A stretch of DNA of 64,000 nt from Parapedobacter deserti. Lineage in GTDB: Bacteria > Bacteroidota > Bacteroidia > Sphingobacteriales > Sphingobacteriaceae. The notes beneath the pieces are model-generated. The model saw only the letters and a program-made list of their open reading frames with translations. It was not told the origin of the DNA and ran no database searches. Positions 34,583-43,807 of the stretch are shown here, in pieces; the stretch's first letter is position 1, and each line of letters begins with the position of its first letter. The DNA lies in NCBI RefSeq assembly GCF_042646065.1, contig NZ_JBHRTA010000038.1, positions 1,054,001 to 1,118,000 on the forward strand, written 5' to 3'. Both the position numbers and the translations under genes were made by a program.

Positions 34583-36082
34583 TCACGTGGTTCCAGTTTC
34601 GTTGCTTAATTGGTCTTCGAGAAGCTGTTTCCATTCCTGATAATATGCTTCGTAGTGCGGAGCGGCCCGGGGCTCAACGGTCCGCACGGCCTTCAGCCGG
34701 CTGAAGGCCTCTTCCGGCGAGGTAAAGATGCCCGAACCGATACCGGCTCCCAATGCGGCGCCAACGCTGCCGTCGTTTTCATAAAGCTCTACCGGAGCCC
34801 GGGTTATATCGACAAATATTTCCGTAAACAGCCCGCTGAGGAACATGTTGGCCTGTCCGGCGCGGATTACCTCCGGGTTCATGCCGTTTTCGCGGATGAT
34901 GTCAAGCCCGTACCGGAAGGCATAGGCAATACCTTCCTGGGACGCACGAAAGACGTGTGAACGGCCGTGTGCATTGAAGTCAAGGTCAATGAATCGGGCC
35001 CCGAGTATCTTGTTGTGAAGGATGCGCTCAGCGCCGTTCCCGAAGGGCATGATTTTGAGTCCGTTGCTTCCGGGGCTGACCGCTTTTCCGAGGCTGTTCA
35101 TTTGCGGATAAGTGAGGCCATGGCCAAAATGTTCCTTTACCCAGCGGTTGAGGATGCCTGTCCCATTGATGCAGAGCAAAACGCCTGTTCGCGGCGTTTC
35201 GGGCGTGTAGTTTACATGGGCGAAGGTATTGACGCGGGATGCCGGGTCATATACGAGCTGATCGCTTACCGCATAGATCACACCCGAAGTACCTGCAGTG
35301 GCTGCCACTTCGCCCGGTTTGAGTACATTTAGCGACAGCGCGTTGTTGGGTTGGTCGCCCGCTTTATAGCAAACCGGGATGCCGGGTTTAAGACCAAGTT
35401 GGGCGGCTACCTCCCTGCGCAGCGTTCCATGTTCGCCAAATAATGGCTTGATTGCCGGGAATATAGACTCGTCAAACCCGAAGCAACGGACCACATCGCT
35501 GGAGATCCGGTTAGCTTTGAAATCCCAGAAAACCCCTTCAGATAGCGCCGAAATGCTCGTGGTAGCCTCTCCGGTAAGCTTGAGCCCGATGTAGTCGCCT
35601 GGGAGCATGATTTGGTGGGCCCTGGTATAGGTGTCGGGCTCATTCGCCTTCACCCAGGCCCATTTGGAAGCTGTGAAATTGCCAGGTGAATTGAGGAGGT
35701 GCGCTAAGGCGTGCTCCTGTCCGATTTTGTGGAACGCCTCCTCGCCGATTTCCACGGCACGGCTGTCGCACCAGATGATGGAGTTCCGCAAGGGATTTCC
35801 CGCCCGGTCAACCACCACCAGACCATGCATCTGATAGGCGATACCGATGGCCGCGATGTCCTTCGTCCTGAACGAGGCATTGTCGGTGAGTTTGCGAATA
35901 GCCAGCGACACCTGTTCCCACCACATGTCGGGCGATTGCTCCGCCCATCCCGGTATGACCGAGAGAATGTTGTTTTCATGGTCGTCCGGATAGCGTGCCG
36001 AAGCAACGCTGGTCTGCGTTTCGGCGTCCACTACCGAAACTTTGATGGATGATGTGCCGATATCAATACCTAACAGTAACAT
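34583..36082 (-). CDS. xylB: Xylulokinase
   Basis: A 499-residue FGGY-family sugar kinase that phosphorylates D-xylulose to xylulose 5-phosphate for the pentose phosphate pathway. The N-terminal phosphate loop is GIDIGTSSIKVSVVDAE. The substrate region has YQMHGLVVVDRAGNPLRNS and IWCDSRA. The ATP domain has ATAGTSGVIYAVSD and ends with GAALGAGIGSG. Together with the downstream xylA it forms the final step of the xylan route. Its promoter lies between xylB and the divergent lacI. Confidence 0.96.
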   Translation of the reverse strand: MLLLGIDIGTSSIKVSVVDAETQTSVASARYPDDHENNILSVIPGWAEQSPDMWWEQVSLAIRKLTDNASFRTKDIAAIGIAYQMHGLVVVDRAGNPLRNSIIWCDSRAVEIGEEAFHKIGQEHALAHLLNSPGNFTASKWAWVKANEPDTYTRAHQIMLPGDYIGLKLTGEATTSISALSEGVFWDFKANRISSDVVRCFGFDESIFPAIKPLFGEHGTLRREVAAQLGLKPGIPVCYKAGDQPNNALSLNVLKPGEVAATAGTSGVIYAVSDQLVYDPASRVNTFAHVNYTPETPRTGVLLCINGTGILNRWVKEHFGHGLTYPQMNSLGKAVSPGSNGLKIMPFGNGAERILHNKILGARFIDLDFNAHGRSHVFRASQEGIAYAFRYGLDIIRENGMNPEVIRAGQANMFLSGLFTEIFVDITRAPVELYENDGSVGAALGAGIGSGIFTSPEEAFSRLKAVRTVEPRAAPHYEAYYQEWKQLLEDQLSNETGTT

Positions 36083-36110
36083 GGCTAATTTCGATAGGTT
36101 CCATGGATGG

Positions 36111-36124
36111 TGCTAACGTTGGCA
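36111..36124. promoter_or_regulatory. LacI-type operator at the xylB/lacI intergenic region
   Basis: TGCTAACGTTGGCA is a 14-base palindrome with a central CG and one mismatched pair, the usual architecture of LacI family operators. It starts directly after the xylB -7 element and so covers the transcription start of xylB. The same core, TGCCAACGTTGG, recurs at 40623 in front of susC. Confidence 0.7.
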
Positions 36125-36132
36125 TAAAGGTA
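36125..36132 (-). promoter_or_regulatory. Promoter -7 element of xylB-xylA
   Basis: TACCTTTA on the - strand matches seven of eight positions of TAnnTTTG. It is 42 bases before the xylB ATG and touches the operator at 36111-36124. Confidence 0.5.
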
Positions 36133-36165
36133 GAGCTAATCCTTTTAATTTCCAAAGCCAATTGT

Positions 36166-36173
36166 TATTTTTG
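36166..36173 (+). promoter_or_regulatory. Promoter -7 element of the first lacI gene
   Basis: TATTTTTG matches TAnnTTTG exactly; a TTTT lies 19 bases upstream in the -33 position. Transcription would start near 36180, 37 bases before the TTG start codon. Confidence 0.55.
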
Positions 36174-36216
36174 TTCGATTTCCACGGAATCTTTAGCTAT
36201 TTAACCTCATTTCAGC

Positions 36217-37251
36217 TTGAAAAAAATCACGATATTAGATATAGCAAAGGAGCTTAACATCACGTTTTCCACGGTGGCCCGTGCACTCAATGACCATCCG
36301 GCCATCAGTGCTGCCACCAAGCAGGCCGTACGGGAGACCGCCGACCGGCTGGGTTATCGTCCCAATAAGGTGGCCTCTTCCCTGCGGTCGGGCAAGACTA
36401 GGATCATCGGCGTGTTGGTCCCGCGGCTAGATGTCAGTTTCTTCAGTTCGGTTGTGCATGGGATTGAGGGGGTTATGAATGAAAATGGGTATACCATTTT
36501 GCTCTACCAATCGCAGGAGGCTATCAAACAGGAAAACAAGGGTATTGAAACATTTCTCCGCTCGCGGGTGGATGGGATTATCGCATCCATTTCCCTGGAG
36601 ACAGAAACCGTTGGGGGGTATGCCGAGATCCGCGACCGGAATATTCCGCTGGCCTTTTTTGACCGTGTGCCGGCGGGGCTTGACGTGCCGTCGGTGACCA
36701 TAGACGATTACCATGGCGGCTTTATGGCCACAGCGCACCTGATCGAATCCGGGTACCGCCGCATTGTGCACATCAACCAGTACCGGAACATTAACATTTT
36801 CAACGAGCGCCTGCGGGGATACCTCGATGCCCTCAAGCAATACGGGCTGCCTGTCGATGAACAGCTGATCATCAAAGGTGACTTTTCTTTGGAGTTTGGC
36901 CGCCAATGCGTCAGGGACCTGTTGGCCCGTGGTATTGCTTTCGATGCGGTATTCACGCTGGAAGACTTCACGGCGATGGGTGTCGTACAGCAACTGAAGG
37001 CGCAGGGGATACGCATTCCGGAGGAAGTCGGTGTTGTTGGCTTTGCGAATGAAGCATTTACCAGTTTGGTAAGCCCGGCCATTTCTACGGTTGACCAGCG
37101 TACGGTGGAGATGGGAGAGGAGGTAGCCCGTCTGTTTCTTAAGCTGCTCAAAAAAGGCGATTATTATAAGCACAGGCCGGAAAAACTGGTGCTTGAGCCC
37201 AAGCTGCTCATACGGGAGAGCTCATCCCGTCAGATGCCCGGCACGAAGTGA
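36217..37251 (+). CDS. LacI family transcriptional regulator (xylose/xylan locus)
   Basis: A 344-residue LacI-type repressor that begins with TTG; no ATG fits, and the protein KKITILDIAKELNITFSTVA needs this start. The helix-turn-helix and hinge (ALNDHPAISAATKQAV, RLGYRPNKVASSLRSGKT) are followed by a periplasmic-binding-protein-like sugar domain (IIGVLVPRLDVSFFSSVVHG, AFFDRVPAGLDVPSV, GVVGFANEAFTSLVSPAIST). It is divergent from xylB-xylA, and an operator of LacI type lies between them, so it probably represses xylBA and itself until a sugar is bound. Its 3' end overlaps that of aguA by 22 bases. Confidence 0.93.
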   Translation: MKKITILDIAKELNITFSTVARALNDHPAISAATKQAVRETADRLGYRPNKVASSLRSGKTRIIGVLVPRLDVSFFSSVVHGIEGVMNENGYTILLYQSQEAIKQENKGIETFLRSRVDGIIASISLETETVGGYAEIRDRNIPLAFFDRVPAGLDVPSVTIDDYHGGFMATAHLIESGYRRIVHINQYRNINIFNERLRGYLDALKQYGLPVDEQLIIKGDFSLEFGRQCVRDLLARGIAFDAVFTLEDFTAMGVVQQLKAQGIRIPEEVGVVGFANEAFTSLVSPAISTVDQRTVEMGEEVARLFLKLLKKGDYYKHRPEKLVLEPKLLIRESSSRQMPGTK

Positions 37252-39389
37252 AATTTCAGCTGCTCGTAGTATTCCAGGGGATGTTCCGGCGGCTCCAACC
37301 CTTCTGGGATAGGCATGTCCGAAAATTGCTGGAAGTATAGCACGCATGCATCGCGCCACAGCTTGGCTTCCTTGTGCTGCATGGCCAGCAAATCGGTTAC
37401 TTCCCGAAAAATCGTGTCATTTACTTTACCCCGCTGCGCTTCCCATACAGTCTGCATTGCCGCCACCTCTTCCACGCCATTATAGTAGTGGCGGCAGAGT
37501 GCTTCCCAGAGTGTTTCGTCCGATTTCATACGGAAGTCCCAGGGTAAGTGGTGAAACCAGAGCAGGTATTCATCAGGGCAGGTTTGCGGGTTTTCGAATA
37601 GCGCCCTGACTTCAGAAGAGTATTGGCTTAATGCATTGCTGCCTGTGGCCGTCCGGTCAAAGCCGATGCCATCTTTACTGGCATTGTGATAATATACGGA
37701 TGTCCAGTCGGCGCGCGGCTTATCCCTGATCCATGGGCCCGGGCCAAAATGGTGATCCCAACCCATTAGGTGGTGAAGGCCGAGTGGCGTCATGTAGTTG
37801 ACCGTCGTCTCGCGCGATCGCATCATGATGGGCAACAGCGCATTGATGAACGATGCATCATTTCCGAAGGTAAGGCGCAGCCATTCTTCGGCGATACCGG
37901 CGGCGTCCAGATCAGGGTCCCATGCAAGGCGTCCATAGGCATACCAATTAGCCTGTGCAAAGGGATGTCCGGTCCAATTTATAGCCGTACCGGTATTCGC
38001 GACGCCGGCGATGGCTGTGATTGCCTGTCCGTTCAGCGAGCCGTCTACAATTCGGGCAACGGTTGAACCGGGTCCGTCGGCATACGTATCGGCCTGCAGG
38101 GTTTCGCTGAATAACGTGCCAAGGTAGACCAGGTGCGTAGCGAAGCCGAGGTATTCCTGTGTAATCTGGAACTCCGTCATCAGTTGCGAACGGGGCATAG
38201 CTCCAAAAAGCGGATGAAACGGCTCCCTTGGCTGAAAATCGATTGGGCCGTTTTTAACCTGGATGATCACATTATCGCGGAACGTGCCGCCAAGCGGCTT
38301 GAATTCATTGTAGGCTTGTTTGGCGCGGTCTTCAGGCTCGGTATCTTCGTAGACGAAAGCACGCCACATGACCACGCCGCCATGAGGCTTGAGTACGTCT
38401 GCCAACAGGTTAGCCCCATCGGCATGGCTACGGCCGTAATTCTGCGGGCCGGGCTGCCCTTCCGAGTTGGCTTTTACGAGAAAGCCCCCAAAGTCAGGAA
38501 TATGTCCGTATATTTCAGCTACTTTATCCGCCCACCAGCGTTGTACCGCAGGATTAAGCGGGTCGGCATTTTCGAGGCCGCCGAGCTCCACGGGCGCACT
38601 GAAACGGGCTGACAGGTATACGCGGATACCGTACGGGCGAAAAACATCTGCCAGCGCTGCGGCTTTTTCAAGATATGCGGTTGTCAGCATCAGCGCATTG
38701 GCGTTTACGTTGTTTAGTACGGTGCCGTTGATACCGATGGACGCATTGGCGCGTGCATAATCGGTATAGCGGGGATCGCGGTAGCCGGGTAGCCGGTGCC
38801 AGTCCCATAGCGAAAAGCCGGCGTAACCGCGTTCCACGGTGCGGTCGAGGTTGTCCCAGTGGTTGAGCAGGCGGAGCTCAACCTTCGGTTGGGACGTGAT
38901 AGCCAAACTGGAGATGTCCTCGTTGCGTTGCAATAAACCGATGAATGCATAGGTGCCGTATAGTATTCCGTTTGTGGTATTGGCCAGGATGACGGTAGCC
39001 GGTTTTTCCAGAACGGTTATGCTGTAAATGCCGTATCCTTCGGTGCCCATCAGTGGGAGGTGCGCGGCAACAGCTTCCCGCGCCAGATGAGGGAGGGTAG
39101 AAGGGGTACCTATCAAAATGGTTCCCTCCTCTTGGATTGCGTCTACCTGTTTCGGGGTATGACCGATCAAACCATTCAGTGCAGACAGCAGTTCTTGCTT
39201 GGCGATGCTGTCCATTTCGTTTGTAACGGGAAACAGCAACGCGGAGAGCTGCTTTTTATAACTGGCTGAACGTTCACCGGAAGCAGGTTTAACGCCAAGC
39301 CACAGCCCGTATCCCGATTGAGCGTTGCCCTCGCCGGCGCACAGGCTCAACGCAAGAATAAGCAACGTGCCGTAATTAAGTGCTCTCAT
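37230..39389 (-). CDS. aguA: Alpha-glucuronidase, GH67
   Basis: A 719-residue secreted GH67 enzyme (signal peptide 1-24, ending EGNAQ). It removes 4-O-methyl-glucuronic acid from the non-reducing end of aldouronic acids made by GH10 xylanase. The residues correspond to those of Cellvibrio GlcA67A: general acid E310 (VKANSEGQPGP), and the pair D384 (KNGPIDFQPRE) and E412 (FQITQEYLG). The central barrel carries NHWDNLDRTVERGYAG. The start codon overlaps the end of the upstream lacI by 14 bases, so regulator and enzyme share a transcript. It is probably periplasmic. Confidence 0.97.
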   Translation of the reverse strand: MRALNYGTLLILALSLCAGEGNAQSGYGLWLGVKPASGERSASYKKQLSALLFPVTNEMDSIAKQELLSALNGLIGHTPKQVDAIQEEGTILIGTPSTLPHLAREAVAAHLPLMGTEGYGIYSITVLEKPATVILANTTNGILYGTYAFIGLLQRNEDISSLAITSQPKVELRLLNHWDNLDRTVERGYAGFSLWDWHRLPGYRDPRYTDYARANASIGINGTVLNNVNANALMLTTAYLEKAAALADVFRPYGIRVYLSARFSAPVELGGLENADPLNPAVQRWWADKVAEIYGHIPDFGGFLVKANSEGQPGPQNYGRSHADGANLLADVLKPHGGVVMWRAFVYEDTEPEDRAKQAYNEFKPLGGTFRDNVIIQVKNGPIDFQPREPFHPLFGAMPRSQLMTEFQITQEYLGFATHLVYLGTLFSETLQADTYADGPGSTVARIVDGSLNGQAITAIAGVANTGTAINWTGHPFAQANWYAYGRLAWDPDLDAAGIAEEWLRLTFGNDASFINALLPIMMRSRETTVNYMTPLGLHHLMGWDHHFGPGPWIRDKPRADWTSVYYHNASKDGIGFDRTATGSNALSQYSSEVRALFENPQTCPDEYLLWFHHLPWDFRMKSDETLWEALCRHYYNGVEEVAAMQTVWEAQRGKVNDTIFREVTDLLAMQHKEAKLWRDACVLYFQQFSDMPIPEGLEPPEHPLEYYEQLKFHFVPGI

Positions 39390-40431
39390 GTTCAGTCGTT
39401 TTTTGTTGTGTAGAGTCTCTGACGATCAGCTGATGGCGCAGCACAATGGTGGCAGCGGCTTGCTGTTCGTTGGCGCCGTTGAGTAAATTGATGAGCGTTT
39501 TGGCCGCCACTTCGCCCATCTCATGTCCTTTATACGCAATAGTAGTGAGGTTAGGCTCGACTACCGTTGCTATCGGGTCGTTATTGAACCCGGCAACAAG
39601 CATGTCGCCCGGGACGCGCACGCCGTTGCGCCGAAGTTCTTGCATGCAGGCGACGGCGCACGTGTCGTTGGCCGAAAATATCGCATCCGGCTTCTCGGCG
39701 TAGGTGAGCACATGCTTAGCCGCCAGTACGCCGTCTTCCGCTCCCAGGTCGTTGATGATGAGCCACTCTTCCTTAAACGGAATGCCGTGGTCCGCAAGGG
39801 CATCTTGGTATCCCTTTAAGCGCATGGCATACACGTTTCTATTGAGGTTGCCCGCGATATGCACGATGCGGCGGCACCCCTGCTGGATGAGGTGCTCGGT
39901 CATTTCATAGGCCGCCGTGCGGTTGTTGATCACAATAGTTGGGCAATGGGGATGCTCGAAGACCCGGTCAAAGAAAATCAAGGGGATGTTTTTGTCAATA
40001 AACCGTTTGAAATGGTCGATCTCCGTCGTTGTATAGGCGAGTGATACCAGCAGGCCATCTACACGGCTGTTGAACATGGTGGTCGCGTTTTTCTTTTCCT
40101 TTTCCATCGTTTCCAGCGACTGGCTGATGATCAACTCATATCCGGCTTCATTAGACACCTTTTCCATGCCCGCCAGTACGCTTGACATAAACATGCTGTT
40201 GAGCCGGGGAACAATGACACCGATGGTATAGGTGCGCTTGGCCCGCAAGTTGCGTGCGAAGGTATTGAACCGGTATCCCATGCGTTCGGCTTGGGCGAAA
40301 ATTTTGTCTTTGGTAGCCTTCTTAATGGCCGGGTGATTTTTTAAGCCCCTGCTTACGGTAGCGGCAGATATATTAAGAGCTGCCGCAATATCGTATATCG
40401 TTACTTCTTTTTCGTCATCAGTTGCATTCAT
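39376..40431 (-). CDS. LacI family transcriptional regulator (susC/aguA side)
   Basis: A LacI repressor of about 351 residues. ATG 40431 (MNATDDEKEVTIYDIAA) is preferred; the frame continues to 40458. The helix-turn-helix is VTIYDIAAALNISAATVSRG with KNHPAIKKATKDKI, and the hinge is GYRFNTFARNLRAKRTYTIG. The effector domain has VIVPRLNSMFMSSVLAGME, IPLIFFDRVF and AGFNNDPIATVVEPNLTTI. It is first in a unit with aguA and divergent from the susCD operon. A palindrome overlapping the susC -33 region lies between them, so it likely controls both directions. Confidence 0.93.
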   Translation of the reverse strand: MNATDDEKEVTIYDIAAALNISAATVSRGLKNHPAIKKATKDKIFAQAERMGYRFNTFARNLRAKRTYTIGVIVPRLNSMFMSSVLAGMEKVSNEAGYELIISQSLETMEKEKKNATTMFNSRVDGLLVSLAYTTTEIDHFKRFIDKNIPLIFFDRVFEHPHCPTIVINNRTAAYEMTEHLIQQGCRRIVHIAGNLNRNVYAMRLKGYQDALADHGIPFKEEWLIINDLGAEDGVLAAKHVLTYAEKPDAIFSANDTCAVACMQELRRNGVRVPGDMLVAGFNNDPIATVVEPNLTTIAYKGHEMGEVAAKTLINLLNGANEQQAAATIVLRHQLIVRDSTQQKTTEHEST

Positions 40432-40487
40432 CTCGCTTGCAAAATACGGTTTAATCAAATGGTTCGGCTAAGGTAGTAAAAAAAATT

Positions 40488-40503
40488 ATGCAATCGGTTG
40501 CAT
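40488..40503. promoter_or_regulatory. LacI-type operator between lacI-aguA and susC
   Basis: ATGCAATCGGTTGCAT has perfect ATGCAA/TTGCAT arms around TCGG with a CG in the centre, the classic LacI family site. It overlaps the -33 position of the susC promoter (TTGC at 40498-40501) and also the upstream region of the divergent lacI (TACCTTAG at 40468-40475). Confidence 0.8.
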
Positions 40504-40520
40504 TAATAAATTTTTGTTTT

Positions 40521-40528
40521 TACCTTTA
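40521..40528 (+). promoter_or_regulatory. Promoter -7 element of the susC operon
   Basis: TACCTTTA matches seven of eight positions of TAnnTTTG, the same form as at xylB. A TTGC lies exactly 19 bases upstream. Transcription would start near 40535 and give a leader of about 170 bases. Confidence 0.6.
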
Positions 40529-40622
40529 CCGTCGGAAGATAACCAATAGTCCATAGACGATATAAACCCTTGTCCATGATTTCATGTAAACAATCAGGAG
40601 GAGTGAAGTGCAACGGGTCTAA

Positions 40623-40636
40623 TGCCAACGTTGGAA
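40623..40636. promoter_or_regulatory. Second LacI-type site in the susC leader
   Basis: TGCCAACGTTGGAA contains the perfect 10-base palindrome CCAACGTTGG with a central CG. It shares its core with the xylB operator TGCTAACGTTGGCA. It lies about 90 bases downstream of the likely susC start of transcription, where a bound repressor would act as a roadblock. Confidence 0.6.
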
Positions 40637-40703
40637 TCGATGTTTTAGCATTGACCGGGATAACTGACAATTAACTAAATTAATAACCAATAAGTCCTAT
40701 AGT

Positions 40704-43700
40704 ATGATAAGCGTATACAAACAGGGATTACTGCGGCAGTTACATTGCCCCATGGGCGTCGGCCTGCTGCCGCTTTTGATTTTTTACTCGTTGTTTGCCA
40801 TGGCGCAAGCAGATGTGCAGGTTTACGGTACGGTAAGAAGTGACGACGGTGAGGTATTGAGTGGTGTCTCCGTAAGAACGGCCGACGGCACGGCGAGTAC
40901 ATCTACCGATGATGAGGGGCGGTTTTCCATCCGTGTGCCCGCAAACAGCGTATTGCTTTTCGGCTACATTGGGTATGCGGAGCAACGGATTACGGTGGGC
41001 CAGGCAAATCAGCAACTTACCGTGACGTTGCTGGCCGCGACGAGTGCGTTGGATGAAGTCGTTGTGGTCGGGTATGGTACGCAACGGCGGGAAGCGGTAA
41101 CAGGCTCGGTTGCTTCGGTAAGCGGCAATGTATTACGCGAAGTGCAATCAGCCAATTTCTCGCAGGCGCTGCAAGGACGCTTGCCGGGGGTGGAGCTGAC
41201 GCAGACGTCGTCCCAACCCGGCGGCACGATGCAGATCCGCATCCGTGGTTCACGGTCACTGACGGCCAGCAATGATCCACTTATCGTGCTCGATGGCATT
41301 CCCTTCGTGGGGTCTATCAATGATATAAATCCCAATGATATCAAAAGCCTCGACATTCTTAAAGATGCCTCAGCGACGGCTATTTACGGCTCGCGTGGCG
41401 CCAATGGGGTCATCTTGGTAACGACGAACCGGGGGCAAATGGGGCAGCAGGCGCGGGTAAGCTACAATAGTTTCACTGGCATGAAAGAGGTGTTCGGCAA
41501 GTTCCCCATGATGAGCGGGCCTGATATGGTGAAGCTCCGACAGTTGAATGTACCATACAACTCATATGGGCTGGACGAAGCGGAGGATATAGACACCGAT
41601 TGGCAGGACCTGCTGTACCGGACGGCTACCATGACGAGTCATGACGTCAGCATTTCCAGCGGTACAGAACAGGGTAGTTACAACTTCGGCGGCGGCTACA
41701 TGCTTGACCAGGCCGTAATTCCTACCCAGCAGTTCAGCCGCTATGCCCTGCGGGGCAGTGTTGACCAGGGGGTTGGCAAGTACTTCCGTTTCGGCATCAC
41801 CACCAACAATAACTATAACTTTACTGAAGGCACACAGGTGAATGTAGGGAACCTGCTCAGGATATCGCCCCTCGCGAACCCGTTCAACGAAGATGGTTCG
41901 TGGAGGCGGACGGTCAGGGCGTCTATTGATGAACCGTGGGTGTATTCACGGGAAATTGTAGAAAACTTACGGGATCAGTGGCTAAGTGAAACAAGGGCAT
42001 TTGCGAGCTTTAATTCGGCTTACGGTGAGGTGAGCATACCATGGGTTGAGGGATTGAAATACCGTGTTAATCTTGGTTTGGATTACCGCCAGAGCAACGG
42101 CGGCGCATATACAGGGCAGGGCATAACGAGCACCAATCCCACGACGATATCTTCTGCTTCGGTGAGCAACCAGCACACTTACCATTGGCTTGTGGAAAAT
42201 TTGCTGACTTACGACCGCACATTTGCCGGTAAGCACGATATCAATGTGGTAGCCCTGTATTCGGCCGAGCAGAATAAGATGAACAGGTCGCGCATGGCCG
42301 CCACGGATATCCCTTCCGACCACTTCCGGTTTTACAACCTGGGACATGCGAACGGCGAAATAACAGTTCCTCCCGGTGACCAGTGGTATGAAGTATGGGG
42401 CTTGATGTCCTATATGGGGCGCGTGATGTACTCCTATGACAACCGGTATATGCTGACCGCTACGCTGCGTTCCGACGGTTCATCGAGGCTCGCTACGGGA
42501 CACAAGTGGCATACCTATCCCGCTTTATCCGCAGGATGGAACATTGCGCAGGAATCGTTCATGCAGGGCATTCCGCAAATCAATATGCTGAAGCTTCGTG
42601 TGGGCTGGGGGCAGACCTCTAACCAGGCCGTCGCTACCTACTCAACACTTGGGGCCTTAAGTACCCGGCCATACAATTTCGGGAGTGACTTTGCAGTCGG
42701 GTACTTTGTAAACCAGCTTCCCAGCCCCCACTTGGGATGGGAATTCTCTAACACGGCTAACTTTGGCCTGGACTTTTCCCTGCTAAACCACCGCCTGTCG
42801 GGCACGGTCGAATACTACATCACCAAAACCAAGGATCTGCTGCTGAACAAGGGATTGCCGCCGTCATCGGGCGTAAATTCCATAACAGAGAATGTTGGTC
42901 GGACCCAAAACAAGGGTATTGAACTTGCACTCAACGGCACAATTCTGGACAACCGCAATGGTTGGACATGGGAAGCCGGTGTCAACCTGTACGCCAACCG
43001 CAACCTGCTGGTGTCGCTGGCGTCCGGGTTGGACCGGAATGAAAGCAACTGGTGGTTTGTAGGACATCCCATCGACGTGATCTATGACTTCAAGCGTATT
43101 GGGCTTTGGCAGGAGGGCGACCCGCATCGAAATATTCTCGAACCAGATGAGAATACGCTGGGTATGATCAAAGTGGAGTATTTTGGGGACTATGACGAGA
43201 ACGGGGTACCCACGCGCGCCATCAATGGTGACTATGATCGGGTGCCGATTGACATGCAACCGAATTTCCAGGGTGGGTTTAATACCCGGGTGGCATACAA
43301 AGGGTTTGATCTCAGCGCCGTGGGCCTCTTCAAAAGCGGCGGTATCCTCAACAGCTCCATTTATGGATCAAACGGATACCTGAACTTGCTGAACGGGCGT
43401 AATGGTAACATTAAGGTGGACTATTGGACGCCGGATAATACAGGTGCAAAGTATCCCAACCCTGAGGGACCCAGAAGCGGTGACAACCTGAAATACATGA
43501 GCACCATGGGGTATTTCAACGCCTCGTTCCTCAAGATACGCACCCTTACACTGGGGTACGATTTCAGTCAACTCCGGCGCTCGGGTGTCAATCTGCGGTT
43601 GTATGTTACCGCCCAAAACCCGTTTGTGCTATTCTCGCCCTATCACAAGGAATCAGGCATGGATCCAGAGCCAAACTCTTTTGGAAACGAAAACGCTGCC

Positions 43701-43796
43701 GTCAATTTATCTGATAACTTAAGACGCATTACAACGCTGGGCACAAACACGCCTGCTACGCGTAACTACTTGATCGGTGTTAACCTTACATTTTAA
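40704..43796 (+). CDS. SusC/RagA family TonB-linked outer-membrane transporter
   Basis: A 1030-residue SusC-type protein. A long signal sequence (cleavage near FAMAQA) is followed by a carboxypeptidase-D-like beta-sandwich (VQVYGTVRSDDGEVLSGVSV), the SusC TonB-box region DEVVVVGYGTQRREAVTGSV, and the plug (GTMQIRIRGSRSL, LIVLDGIPFVG, DILKDASATAIYGSRGANG). A 22-strand barrel ends in NYLIGVNLTF. With SusD it binds and imports oligosaccharides across the outer membrane using TonB energy. Its place among xylan enzymes points to xylo-oligosaccharides. It is first in an eight-gene + strand run. Confidence 0.96.
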   Translation: MISVYKQGLLRQLHCPMGVGLLPLLIFYSLFAMAQADVQVYGTVRSDDGEVLSGVSVRTADGTASTSTDDEGRFSIRVPANSVLLFGYIGYAEQRITVGQANQQLTVTLLAATSALDEVVVVGYGTQRREAVTGSVASVSGNVLREVQSANFSQALQGRLPGVELTQTSSQPGGTMQIRIRGSRSLTASNDPLIVLDGIPFVGSINDINPNDIKSLDILKDASATAIYGSRGANGVILVTTNRGQMGQQARVSYNSFTGMKEVFGKFPMMSGPDMVKLRQLNVPYNSYGLDEAEDIDTDWQDLLYRTATMTSHDVSISSGTEQGSYNFGGGYMLDQAVIPTQQFSRYALRGSVDQGVGKYFRFGITTNNNYNFTEGTQVNVGNLLRISPLANPFNEDGSWRRTVRASIDEPWVYSREIVENLRDQWLSETRAFASFNSAYGEVSIPWVEGLKYRVNLGLDYRQSNGGAYTGQGITSTNPTTISSASVSNQHTYHWLVENLLTYDRTFAGKHDINVVALYSAEQNKMNRSRMAATDIPSDHFRFYNLGHANGEITVPPGDQWYEVWGLMSYMGRVMYSYDNRYMLTATLRSDGSSRLATGHKWHTYPALSAGWNIAQESFMQGIPQINMLKLRVGWGQTSNQAVATYSTLGALSTRPYNFGSDFAVGYFVNQLPSPHLGWEFSNTANFGLDFSLLNHRLSGTVEYYITKTKDLLLNKGLPPSSGVNSITENVGRTQNKGIELALNGTILDNRNGWTWEAGVNLYANRNLLVSLASGLDRNESNWWFVGHPIDVIYDFKRIGLWQEGDPHRNILEPDENTLGMIKVEYFGDYDENGVPTRAINGDYDRVPIDMQPNFQGGFNTRVAYKGFDLSAVGLFKSGGILNSSIYGSNGYLNLLNGRNGNIKVDYWTPDNTGAKYPNPEGPRSGDNLKYMSTMGYFNASFLKIRTLTLGYDFSQLRRSGVNLRLYVTAQNPFVLFSPYHKESGMDPEPNSFGNENAAVNLSDNLRRITTLGTNTPATRNYLIGVNLTF

Positions 43797-43807
43797 ATGA
43801 TAAAACG

